Source: Flammeovirgaceae bacterium UBA2371 (lineage in GTDB: Bacteria; Bacteroidota; Bacteroidia; Cytophagales; Cyclobacteriaceae). From it: a stretch of DNA of 64,000 nucleotides. Where the stretch lies: positions 124,201 through 188,200 of the forward strand of contig DDTF01000018.1 of NCBI GenBank assembly GCA_002345965.1, given 5' to 3'. Both the position numbers and the translations under genes were made by a program. Shown here piece by piece: positions 35,885 through 44,146 of this stretch (positions are counted from its first letter, which is position 1; every line of letters starts with the position of its first letter). The notes beneath the pieces were generated by a model that was not told where the DNA came from, made no database searches, and worked only from the letters and a program-made list of their open reading frames with translations.

Positions 35885-37360
35885 TTAACTCCTCAAATGC
35901 TTTGGTATCAAAGCCTTCTCCATCAACTCAAATAAAAATTCAATCAGGATTGCCAACACTGCAGCAGGTATAGCTCCCTGCAAAATCAACTTGGTGTTAT
36001 TTAAAGCTAAACCCGTCACAATAAATTCTCCAAGCCCTCCGGCTCCAATGAAAGCAGCAAGCGTAGCTGTACCAATGGTAATTACAGCGGCCGTTCTGAT
36101 GCCGGCCAAAATCGATGGCATCGCTAATGGCAATTCTACAAAGCGTAATCGTTGAAATGTAGTCATACCCATGCCTATAGCTACTTTCCTCAGAATGGGA
36201 TCAACAGAAGTAAGCCCGGTTGTGGTGTTTCTCAGAATTGGCAATAGTGCATAAATAAGCAATGCCGTTATAGCTGGTACAATGCCAATGCCAAGTAATG
36301 GAATCATCAGGGCAAGCAGTGCAATGGAAGGAATGGTCTGAAGCAGGCCCACAAAATACAGAACAGGACGGCTCACTCCTGAGAAAATGTACAATAGAAT
36401 ACCTAGTGGTACAGCAATAAAAATTGCCAGACCTAAAGCCACAGCGGTAATGCCTAAATGCGTTAATGTCTTGTCAAAGATTTCCCTCCACATTGTACTT
36501 CCCTTTTTCTCTATGGTAGAATCCACTAATCCCTTTTTCAAAAGAAAAGTCCGGGCCACATCATAAAACGTTTTTTGTTCAAACAATACTTCTGAATTCA
36601 TGGCTTGCATCTCTTCTTCAGAAATCAAATCCTCCAACTTAGCTGCCAATAACTTGATCTCCTCGTTAATCGTTTGATTGTATACAGCCACTGCATTGTA
36701 ATCCGGAAAAAAATTCAAATCATCCTCCAGCAAAAACAAACCATATTTTTCAATTTCTCCATCAGTTGAATAAACGTCCGTCAACTCAATGCTGCCTTTG
36801 ACGATGGCCTGATAGGCGAGCCCATGCTCTATCCCAACAGGGTTCATTGACAATTGATAGGTTGCTTTTAAATTCCCCCATCCATCTTTTCTTTTCAAAA
36901 ATTCATAACTCAATGCCATTGGCATGGGGCTTTGCTTCTGTAAATCAGAAATAGTCCTAAGGTTCCTTTTTTTTGCAATGGCCGGTGTAGTGGCCAGCGC
37001 ATAGGTATTGTTAAAACCAAATGATGGAGAAATCTCCAGATTGAGTTGGGATTTCAATTCTTGATTGAGTGAGCCATGATTCAGCTTCTTATTACTTTTC
37101 AGGATTTCTTCCGCCAACGATCCCGTATATTCTGGGTAAATGTCAATGTCGCCTCCCACGAGCGCCTGATAACATACAGCAGTGCCACCCAAATTAAATT
37201 TGCGCTCTACTGTATAGCCTTCGTTTTCGATCAATTGCGCCAACAACTCTGCCAAAATATAACTTTCGTTGAAGTGCTTTGCCCCTACCCTATAAGTTTG
37301 TGCATGCCCTAACATGCATCCAGCTATAAGAATTAATGCTGCTAATCGCCACTTCATCAT
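35885..37360 (-). CDS. Osmoprotectant ABC transporter, fused binding protein-permease
   Basis: This 491-residue protein joins two domains. Residues 1-20 are a signal peptide. Residues 21-280 are a glycine-betaine/choline-type binding protein: YRVGAKHFNESYILAELLAQ, FNLGGTAVCYQALVGGDIDI and YPEYTGSL are typical of OpuBC/YehZ-like proteins. Residues 290-485 form a permease with the EAA motif RLRFVELPLAMPSILAGIR and several helices. The binding domain precedes the permease domain. Together with the ATPase next door it would import glycine betaine, choline or similar compatible solutes. Its start overlaps the ATPase stop by 4 bp. Confidence 0.93.
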   Translation of the reverse strand: MMKWRLAALILIAGCMLGHAQTYRVGAKHFNESYILAELLAQLIENEGYTVERKFNLGGTAVCYQALVGGDIDIYPEYTGSLAEEILKSNKKLNHGSLNQELKSQLNLEISPSFGFNNTYALATTPAIAKKRNLRTISDLQKQSPMPMALSYEFLKRKDGWGNLKATYQLSMNPVGIEHGLAYQAIVKGSIELTDVYSTDGEIEKYGLFLLEDDLNFFPDYNAVAVYNQTINEEIKLLAAKLEDLISEEEMQAMNSEVLFEQKTFYDVARTFLLKKGLVDSTIEKKGSTMWREIFDKTLTHLGITAVALGLAIFIAVPLGILLYIFSGVSRPVLYFVGLLQTIPSIALLALMIPLLGIGIVPAITALLIYALLPILRNTTTGLTSVDPILRKVAIGMGMTTFQRLRFVELPLAMPSILAGIRTAAVITIGTATLAAFIGAGGLGEFIVTGLALNNTKLILQGAIPAAVLAILIEFLFELMEKALIPKHLRS

Positions 37361-38019
37361 TGCAGCGGAAATAATTTTCCGTTTTCAAATTTTAGCTGTG
37401 TGTCCCCCAATTTCTTGGCTTCATCAGGATCGTGCGTCACCATTACAATGCACCGTGGTTCTGTGCGTTGTAGCTTTAATACTTCATTGTGAATGTCTTG
37501 CTTCGTTTCAGGATCCAGCGATGAAAAAGATTCATCCAATAACATCAGAGGTGGATCCAGCAAAATAGCCCTACAAAGTCCTACCCGTTGTTGCTCACCT
37601 CCGGATAACTGATAGGGATATTTGTCTTTGTGAATTTCTTCCAAACTCACCAGCTCCATCAAAGCTTCTGCCCGCTTCTTTTTCCGATCGCTGGCCCAAT
37701 CGGCCAATACACCGGGCAATGTAATGTTTTCAAATACTGTAAGATGTGGGAACAATCCTACTTGCTGAACTGCATAACCTATTGAAAGTCGAATTTGATG
37801 AATCTGGTTATAATCCAAGGCCTTACCAAACAAATATACAGTTCCTTCATCAGGACGGATAAGACCATTAATCATTTGAAGCAGTGTTGACTTTCCACTG
37901 CCACTTTTGCCAAGAATAGCGGTGATTTTTTTTGCTTCTATATCTATAGAAAGGTTTTCAAAAAGAGATTGTCCTCCAAAACGATGCGTAACATTCTTCA
38001 AATGGATGGCTATCTCCAT
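37357..38019 (-). CDS. Osmoprotectant ABC transporter ATP-binding protein
   Basis: The ATPase has 220 residues. The Walker A motif GKSGSGKST is at 37-45, the signature LSGGEQQR at 138-145, the Walker B LMLLDE at 158-163 and the H-loop TH near 195. There is no C-terminal CBS pair, in contrast to OpuA-type ATPases that sense ionic strength. It energises the fused binding protein-permease directly downstream, which overlaps by four bases (ATGA). Its start lies immediately after the coaX stop codon. Confidence 0.95.
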   Translation of the reverse strand: MEIAIHLKNVTHRFGGQSLFENLSIDIEAKKITAILGKSGSGKSTLLQMINGLIRPDEGTVYLFGKALDYNQIHQIRLSIGYAVQQVGLFPHLTVFENITLPGVLADWASDRKKKRAEALMELVSLEEIHKDKYPYQLSGGEQQRVGLCRAILLDPPLMLLDESFSSLDPETKQDIHNEVLKLQRTEPRCIVMVTHDPDEAKKLGDTQLKFENGKLFPLQ

Positions 38020-38790
38020 TTAACGCTCTGAAACTGTTTCACCAACAATTCGTAAACCATTTAAAGTCAGATTTGGCTCAACCTGATCAAAGAAATCATT
38101 CAAAGGCGTAATAATAGATGAAAGTCCACCTGTAGCTATTGCGGGGCAATTCTCTTTTATTTCACTTCTAATTTCTCCTACCATGGATTGCACTAAACCG
38201 CTGTAGCCAAACAAAATCCCAGATTGAATGGCCGTTATGGTACTGGTTCCTAATGCAGATGCAGGCATAGCTAAAGGTACATCAAAAAGCTTAGCAGTGT
38301 TTTGTGTAAGTGATTTAATGGCTGTTTTTAATCCGGGCACAATAGATACACCCAAAATTTCACCTTTCGATGAAAGTGTTGTAAAAGTGAGCGCTGTGCC
38401 AAAGTCAACAACAATGCAAGTGTTTTGGTAATAATCGTAGGCAGCTATTGCATTTGAAACAAGGTCTGACCCAATTTCATAAGGGTTAAGTACCTTAATG
38501 GCAAGCTTTTGGTACACATCCGGACCAAGTACAATTGACTCTTTACCGAATAAGACCGCGATTACATTTCTTAATTTGTCTGTTAGGTCAGGAACCACAC
38601 TGCTAAGCACAATTTTATCAACGTGATTGAGCGACAGATTAGCTTCAAAAAAATAGTCTTTTATTTTAATGCCATAAAATAACTCAGGTTGATTCGGTCG
38701 AGTGGGAATTCGCCAAACGTGAATCCATTTTTGTTTGTCCCAGATTCCCAGGACAACATCACTGTTACCAATATCTAAAGCAAGAAGCAT
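38020..38790 (-). CDS. coaX: Type III pantothenate kinase
   Basis: This 256-residue ASKHA-fold kinase carries out the first step of coenzyme A synthesis. The N-terminal phosphate loop LALDIGNSDVVLG has the Asp at position 6, and VVDFGTALTFTT is the second phosphate motif. The GVSIVPGLK segment binds pantothenate. Length fits type III enzymes. Its stop codon directly abuts the start codon of the osmoprotectant ATPase, so the genes share a transcript although the functions are unrelated. Confidence 0.95.
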   Translation of the reverse strand: MLLALDIGNSDVVLGIWDKQKWIHVWRIPTRPNQPELFYGIKIKDYFFEANLSLNHVDKIVLSSVVPDLTDKLRNVIAVLFGKESIVLGPDVYQKLAIKVLNPYEIGSDLVSNAIAAYDYYQNTCIVVDFGTALTFTTLSSKGEILGVSIVPGLKTAIKSLTQNTAKLFDVPLAMPASALGTSTITAIQSGILFGYSGLVQSMVGEIRSEIKENCPAIATGGLSSIITPLNDFFDQVEPNLTLNGLRIVGETVSER

Positions 38791-38810
38791 CTCGTTTCAG
38801 AATTTAGAAA

Positions 38811-39095
38811 TCAATTTACCACTTCAACGCCTTTCCAAAAGGCTACTCGGTCTTTGATTACCTTTGCAGCTTCTTTAGGTTCCTCATAGTACCAGGCTGC
38901 ATCCGCATTTTCTTTTCCATCTACCTTTACACTGAAGTAAGATGCTGTTCCCTTCCATGGACAAACAGTGTGAGAGGAAGAATCAGAAAAATATTCTTTT
39001 TTAATAGAATCCACAGGAAAGTAATGGTTACCCTCAATTACTACTGTATCGTTGCTTTCAGCGATTACTTTACCATTCCAAATTGCTTTCATCAT
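38811..39095 (-). CDS. DUF427 domain-containing protein
   Basis: This 94-residue protein matches DUF427 (NTP-transferase-like beta fold): it begins MKAIWNGKVIAESNDTVVIEG, has a CPWKGTASYFSV motif in the middle and AAWYYEEPKEAA near the end. No function is established for the family. A second ATG starts one codon later at 39092. It is 20 bp upstream of coaX on the same strand. Confidence 0.92.
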   Translation of the reverse strand: MMKAIWNGKVIAESNDTVVIEGNHYFPVDSIKKEYFSDSSSHTVCPWKGTASYFSVKVDGKENADAAWYYEEPKEAAKVIKDRVAFWKGVEVVN

Positions 39096-39189
39096 TATAT
39101 CTTTTTGTTAATGGTTATTCAACCCACATACGGTCACGATTGTTCCAAATTAGTTCGATAATAAGACTTTTGTTACCAAACTGACAATT

Positions 39190-40008
39190 CTAATAATCTG
39201 TCTTTATGCGTTTATCAATCGGAATTTGAAGTTGATATCTTATGTCCTCATCTAAGCTGCCATCCAGTACATCCAGTCCATACTTTATTTTCTTGGGATC
39301 ATCATAAACAAAAGTGCCGAATAGTCGATCCCAAAAAGAAAAGATATTACCAAAATTGGTGTCTGTCCAGGGGCGCTCAAAGTGATGATGAAATTTGTGC
39401 ATATTAGGGGTGATGAACACAAGACTTAAGGTTTTGTCGAGCCATCGTGGCATATTGATATTGGCGTGTGTGAAGTAGGTGAAAAAAATGGTGCAGAATC
39501 GATAGAACAAATAGAATGAGATAGGTGCACCGAGGAGTACTATAGCCACTAACGCAAATACTTCCCTTAAAAAATAGTCTCCAGGATGATGACGCGTGCC
39601 CGTTGTAGCATCTACTTTTGTATCGCTGTGGTGAATCATGTGAAACTTCCACATCCACTTTACCCGGTGCAGTAAATAGTGTACAAAATATTGCGCCACA
39701 AAATCAAGAAACATTATAGCAATTACTAACTCCATCCATACCGGCAAATCCACATAGTGCAACAAGCCAATATGTCTGCTGCCGATAAAAGCAAAAATTC
39801 CTACTGTAAAAATTCCAAACAAAAGATTAATAACAAACGTAAAAAACAGGAAGACTAAATTAACACCATCATGTTTCCATTTGGAATATGGATGTTTGGC
39901 CAGCGGGTAGTTACCTTCTAGGATCCAGCAGGTTACCAAACAAACAACAACCCAGGCCAGCCGCTGCCATGTAGGCATTTCTTCAAAAAAAGTCAGAAAA
40001 GAAGTCAT
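39190..40008 (-). CDS. Sterol desaturase/fatty acid hydroxylase family protein
   Basis: This 272-residue membrane protein has about four helices. The di-iron histidine motifs are visible: HYLLH, HMIHHSD, and HKFHHHFERP near the C-terminus, as in the sterol desaturase / fatty-acid hydroxylase superfamily. It would hydroxylate or desaturate a lipid; substrates in Bacteroidota include carotenoids and hopanoid- or lipid-type molecules. No lipid-synthesis neighbours are present to narrow it. Confidence 0.9.
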   Translation of the reverse strand: MTSFLTFFEEMPTWQRLAWVVVCLVTCWILEGNYPLAKHPYSKWKHDGVNLVFLFFTFVINLLFGIFTVGIFAFIGSRHIGLLHYVDLPVWMELVIAIMFLDFVAQYFVHYLLHRVKWMWKFHMIHHSDTKVDATTGTRHHPGDYFLREVFALVAIVLLGAPISFYLFYRFCTIFFTYFTHANINMPRWLDKTLSLVFITPNMHKFHHHFERPWTDTNFGNIFSFWDRLFGTFVYDDPKKIKYGLDVLDGSLDEDIRYQLQIPIDKRIKTDY

Positions 40009-40130
40009 TTGAAAAATTTAGTAATCACTAAAAATAGCAGATTTAAAGAAGAAATTTTAACCATACCTGGGCTTGCTGACATAGGGTTGTCATGATACCC
40101 GCGCATATTTATACTAAAATAAATCCAATC

Positions 40131-40517
40131 ATGAAGGATGTTGATGAATTCATTGGTGAGTTGCCTCGAACTGAGCAGTTATTAACCAGAAGGCTGAGAG
40201 GAATAATTTTGGAAACTGATCCACGAATAAGAGAAAAACTCTCCTACGGGGTCCCCTATTTTATGAAGAACAGAAGGCTCTGTTTTATCTGGCCTCAATC
40301 CGTGCCCTATGGCCCAAAAGATGCGCTCGTTTCATTGGGGTTCTGCTATGGTCACATGCTGTCCAATAATCAAGGAGTGCTGTTGCACGAAGGACGAACG
40401 CAGGTTTACATTATAAAGTACAATGCGCTCACTGAAATTGAGGAAACTACCATCGGGGAAATATTGCAAGAAGCATTGATGGTAGACGAATTGGATTTTA
40501 AGAAAACAAAAAAATAG
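40131..40517 (+). CDS. DUF1801 domain-containing protein
   Basis: The protein has 128 residues from the ATG at 40131 (MKDVDEFIGELP), or 141 from the ATG at 40092. I prefer the shorter form because family members start near this point. The domain carries REKLSYGVPYFMKNRRLCFIWP, the DUF1801 core (SRPBCC-unrelated, YdhG-like). Function is unknown; some members are linked to DNA or iron handling without proof. It lies 7 bp upstream of the AlkC-like gene on the same strand, so a cotranscribed pair is likely. Confidence 0.87.
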   Translation: MKDVDEFIGELPRTEQLLTRRLRGIILETDPRIREKLSYGVPYFMKNRRLCFIWPQSVPYGPKDALVSLGFCYGHMLSNNQGVLLHEGRTQVYIIKYNALTEIEETTIGEILQEALMVDELDFKKTKK

Positions 40518-40524
40518 AAGTGCG

Positions 40525-41634
40525 ATGGCAGAACCTTTGAAATTGATGTATAATCCAGAGTTTTTTGAGCACCTCTGCTCAGTATTAAAGAAGAACATTC
40601 CCAATTTTGATGATGTCCGATTTATACATTCAGTTTTCGATACTGAATGGCCTGACCTGGAACTTAAACAACGAACAAGAAAAGTAACAAAGGCACTACA
40701 CAAAACATTACCTGCAAATTATGAATTGGCGGCCAATTGCGTTGTGGCAATTGCCCAAGAATACCTCAATGAGAAATATGAAAAGCCCATCTACCCACTA
40801 ATTTTTCTGCCTGACTATGTGGAATTGTATGGGTTAGATCATTTTGAAAAATCAATGGATGCCATTGAACAAATCACGCAGCTGGTCAGTGCAGAGTTTG
40901 CTGTTCGGCCCTTTATTTTAAAGTACCCGGAAAAGACCATGAACAGGATGCAGCGTTGGACTACGCACAAAAGTGAACATGTAAGAAGATTGTCATCTGA
41001 AGGTTGCAGGCCAAGACTTCCATGGGCCATGGGATTGCCTGCTTTCAAAAAGGATCCTTCTCCAATTTTACCCATTCTCGACAAACTAAAAAAAGACCCA
41101 TCAGAATACGTGAGGAGAAGTGTGGCAAACAACCTGAACGATATTGCAAAAGATCACCCTGAATTGGTTCTGAATATTGCCCGGCAGTGGAAGAATGTCA
41201 GTGCTGAGACCAACTGGATATTGAAACATGGTAGTCGTACGTTACTTAAACAGGGTCATTCAAATGCTCTTGATTTTCATGGATTCGATTCTCAGTTACT
41301 GGCAGAAGTACCTAAACTGAGTCTTGACAATCTGAAAATTAAGATTGGAACCACCGGATCGTTTTCGTTTGATGTTGTCAATAAAGAAAAAAAGAAAGCT
41401 AATCTAAGAATTGAATATGCTATAAATTACAGAACTGCAACGGGAAAAACCTCAAGAAAAATTTTCAAGGTTACAGAAAAAGAATTTCAACCCGGACAGA
41501 AATTAACTTTCGAGCGCAAACAAAGATTTACAGACTTTACTACTCGAAAACATTACCCAGGGCAACACAATTTAGAAATAATTGTAAACGGGAAAACCAG
41601 GAAAGACCACCATTTTCATTTAATGGCAAAGTAA
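40525..41634 (+). CDS. DNA alkylation repair protein, AlkC-like with Ig-like C-terminus
   Basis: This 369-residue protein has HEAT-like repeats at 1-235. The segments EFAVRPFILKYPEKTM and SEHVRRLSSEGCRPRLPW are characteristic of the AlkC DNA glycosylase family, whose members excise N3-methyladenine type lesions. Residues 250-369 form a beta-sandwich (FSFDVVNKEKKKANLRIEYA and on), consistent with the Ig-like domain known in AlkC proteins. It works on damaged chromosomal DNA. It is probably cotranscribed with the DUF1801 gene upstream. Confidence 0.9.
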   Translation: MAEPLKLMYNPEFFEHLCSVLKKNIPNFDDVRFIHSVFDTEWPDLELKQRTRKVTKALHKTLPANYELAANCVVAIAQEYLNEKYEKPIYPLIFLPDYVELYGLDHFEKSMDAIEQITQLVSAEFAVRPFILKYPEKTMNRMQRWTTHKSEHVRRLSSEGCRPRLPWAMGLPAFKKDPSPILPILDKLKKDPSEYVRRSVANNLNDIAKDHPELVLNIARQWKNVSAETNWILKHGSRTLLKQGHSNALDFHGFDSQLLAEVPKLSLDNLKIKIGTTGSFSFDVVNKEKKKANLRIEYAINYRTATGKTSRKIFKVTEKEFQPGQKLTFERKQRFTDFTTRKHYPGQHNLEIIVNGKTRKDHHFHLMAK

Positions 41635-41664
41635 CATCTATGTTGATTGGGGTTAATCCAAATT

Positions 41665-41718
41665 AAAACGACAGCTGATGATCCCTAATCGTGATTCATA
41701 AATTCAGCTGCCGTTTTT
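41665..41718. terminator. Bidirectional terminator with a large loop
   Basis: AAAACG-A-CAGCTGA (41665-41678) pairs with TCAGCTG-C-CGTTTTT (41704-41718) with one A-C mismatch and a 25-base loop. It lies between the convergent alkC-like gene and the TonB receptor gene. Confidence 0.75.
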
Positions 41719-41732
41719 CAATGGAATACATT

Positions 41733-44081
41733 CTAGAACTCAATGCGATAACTAAAAACTGGCAACAAAGGCATCATGTACCACTTCTTTATTTCGCCAC
41801 TCATGACTTCGTAATACTGCCCTCCCAGATTTTGATGATTGGTTATATTCTGAATGTCGAGCGAAATGGTTGAAGTTGATTTTGGACGATTTCTCTTAAG
41901 GCTAATACGAAAATCTGTTCTGAAATAATCCGGACGCTGCTCGGTAAAAGCCAGTTGTTCAATGTATTCGGTTTGGCCAAGCTCAGCACTTTTCTCGAAA
42001 TCAATCGGGGTCATCCTGAATCCCCCGCTGTAAATAGTTTTTATATTCAACCCAAAGGTTCGATTTTTCTTCCACTCATACTCTTTGCCTGCAGTTAGGC
42101 TGAATGCAAAATTTCCGTTATATCTTGAATTACGAAGTACTCCATCCAACGCTTTATACTTTGAATCATAGAGTGATGAAGACAATAGAAAGTAAGTGTT
42201 GTTATGAAAGAATTGCTCCAATGTCATCTCAAGCCCATAATTTCTTCCAGTTCCCTTATTGATGAGTGGGTCTGTGAAATAACCATCCTCCAAGACCAAA
42301 GTTGAGATAGGGCTGGTTAGATCATCCTTCACAGCAATATTGAATAAATGCTGATAGTAAGTTTCCACCTTCAACCTTGTAAATTGATTTAAAGCACGAT
42401 CATAGGCCACCACCAAGTGATGAGATTTGTTTAAACCTACATTTTTATTTGGGAAAGTTCTGTTTCCAAGCCCATCCACTGCTTCTGCTTCATAAACACC
42501 TATGGGCTGGATTTGACTGTGCAGCCCGTAACCAAAACTCAGAGACTGCTTGTCATCAAATGCATATTTAAGCGAAGCACGGGGCTCCAGTGAGTGAGAG
42601 TTGTTATCCAATAGTTGCAGATAATGCATTCCGGCATTCAGCGTCATTTTATCACTTATCCGATGATTCCATTGCGCAAATAATTGAATGGTAGATGCAC
42701 TACTGTTTGCATTGAGCTGTTCTTCAATTTGCTTTTTTTCTTTATTAAACTCACGCAAGCTCAAATTGTAAAAATATTGGTTGTAATAAACTCCAGAGCG
42801 CAAACTGTTCTTTGCATTGAATTTATGATTTAAAACTGAGCTCAGTGTTAATTTCTTGTTCACATATTTTCTTCTGTATTCAAATTGAGAAACATATAAA
42901 TCATCCAACTTAGTTACATCAAAGCCATTATCGTTACTTGATAATACTACTGAAGATTGTATATAGGTATTTTCTCCCGCATTCATCTGGTGTTTAATTC
43001 CAGCAGCACCTGTGTTGGAGAAGTATTTTGAATTATAGCGCAAATACTCTTCACTCCATTTTGTGGAGTCTTTTTCTGCATCTTGTTTTTGATCACTCAA
43101 TCCACCAAATCCAAACAAAGAGAAATTTCCCAATTTGTTGGTGGGTAAATAGATGTGAAAGCTCAAATCCTGAAAATTAGTAACTGCATCCCCAATATTG
43201 ACCCCCAGTTTGCTGATGATACTTAATGTTGAATACCGGTAATTGACCAAGTAGGAACCTCGATATCCTTTCCTAAATGGTCCTTCTACGGCTACATCCG
43301 TTCCCAAAAAGCTCGCCTGTACAGTATTTTCCCTTTTTTCATTATTGCCTTTTCTAAGGTTTAGATCAAAGACACCTGCCAACGCGTTGCCATATTCAGC
43401 TGGAAAGGCCCCAGTCATAAAATCAGAGTTAGTCAGAAGTTGAGAACTTAAAATGGAGACACCTCCACCAGAAGTACCCACATTTGAAAAGTGATTCGGA
43501 TTGGGGATGTCTACCCCTTCCATTCTCCAAAGCAAACCATACGGAGAATTGCCCCGTATAGATATAGCATTATTACCATCGTCAGGTGTAACTACGCCCG
43601 CATAGGAAGAAACCATTCGGGCAGGATCATTAACCGAAGCGGCAAACTTTCGCGTTTCCTCCACTGAAAATGTTCTTGCGCTGACTACTGCCATATCATT
43701 AAGTGGTTTATTTTTTTCCACATCAGGAGTTATCACTATTTCTTCCATTTGAGTGATGTCCTCCTCAATGGGGATATTTAGAATCACTTCCTTTCCAGAG
43801 TTGACTATGATATTGGAAATAGTTATTTCTTTATACCCTACAAATGAAATTTGAAGCGAAACATTCCCAACAGGAACATTAGCAAGTTTGAAGTATCCAT
43901 CCAGATCAGTCGTTGTTCCGATCAAAGGATCTGATCCGACAATAACTACGGTGGCTCCTGGCAATGAGGTTTGAGAAACTTTGTCTACAACATGGCCCCT
44001 TATCGTTTGGGTAAGGGTCTGCCCAATAAGGTTTATTGTAATGAAAAGGCTAAAGAGTGCTGTTAGAGAGATTTTTGTCAT
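41733..44081 (-). CDS. TonB-dependent receptor with N-terminal carboxypeptidase-like domain
   Basis: The protein has 782 residues. A signal peptide is followed by a CarboxypepD_reg-like beta domain (about 25-110; GATVVIVGSDPLIGTTTDLDG) and a plug domain (about 115-250; ISIRGNSPYGLLWRMEGVDIPNPNHF). The 22-strand barrel ends with the C-terminal LPVFSYRIEF, which ends in Phe as barrel proteins do. It has no STN domain, unlike classical FecA-type transducers. It lies downstream of the STN-repeat protein, FecR and the sigma factor on the same strand. The substrate is not evident. Confidence 0.93.
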   Translation of the reverse strand: MTKISLTALFSLFITINLIGQTLTQTIRGHVVDKVSQTSLPGATVVIVGSDPLIGTTTDLDGYFKLANVPVGNVSLQISFVGYKEITISNIIVNSGKEVILNIPIEEDITQMEEIVITPDVEKNKPLNDMAVVSARTFSVEETRKFAASVNDPARMVSSYAGVVTPDDGNNAISIRGNSPYGLLWRMEGVDIPNPNHFSNVGTSGGGVSILSSQLLTNSDFMTGAFPAEYGNALAGVFDLNLRKGNNEKRENTVQASFLGTDVAVEGPFRKGYRGSYLVNYRYSTLSIISKLGVNIGDAVTNFQDLSFHIYLPTNKLGNFSLFGFGGLSDQKQDAEKDSTKWSEEYLRYNSKYFSNTGAAGIKHQMNAGENTYIQSSVVLSSNDNGFDVTKLDDLYVSQFEYRRKYVNKKLTLSSVLNHKFNAKNSLRSGVYYNQYFYNLSLREFNKEKKQIEEQLNANSSASTIQLFAQWNHRISDKMTLNAGMHYLQLLDNNSHSLEPRASLKYAFDDKQSLSFGYGLHSQIQPIGVYEAEAVDGLGNRTFPNKNVGLNKSHHLVVAYDRALNQFTRLKVETYYQHLFNIAVKDDLTSPISTLVLEDGYFTDPLINKGTGRNYGLEMTLEQFFHNNTYFLLSSSLYDSKYKALDGVLRNSRYNGNFAFSLTAGKEYEWKKNRTFGLNIKTIYSGGFRMTPIDFEKSAELGQTEYIEQLAFTEQRPDYFRTDFRISLKRNRPKSTSTISLDIQNITNHQNLGGQYYEVMSGEIKKWYMMPLLPVFSYRIEF

Positions 44082-44146
44082 TTTTTTCGCTTTAATGCCT
44101 TAAGGACAACCCAGCTCATGCTGTCCCCTATGCACTTTGAAAAAAA

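Noticed and set aside
44104..44126. Short symmetric segment between the TonB receptor and the STN protein genes
   Set aside because: Only 4-5 bp arms and no T-tract; too weak to call as a terminator or operator.
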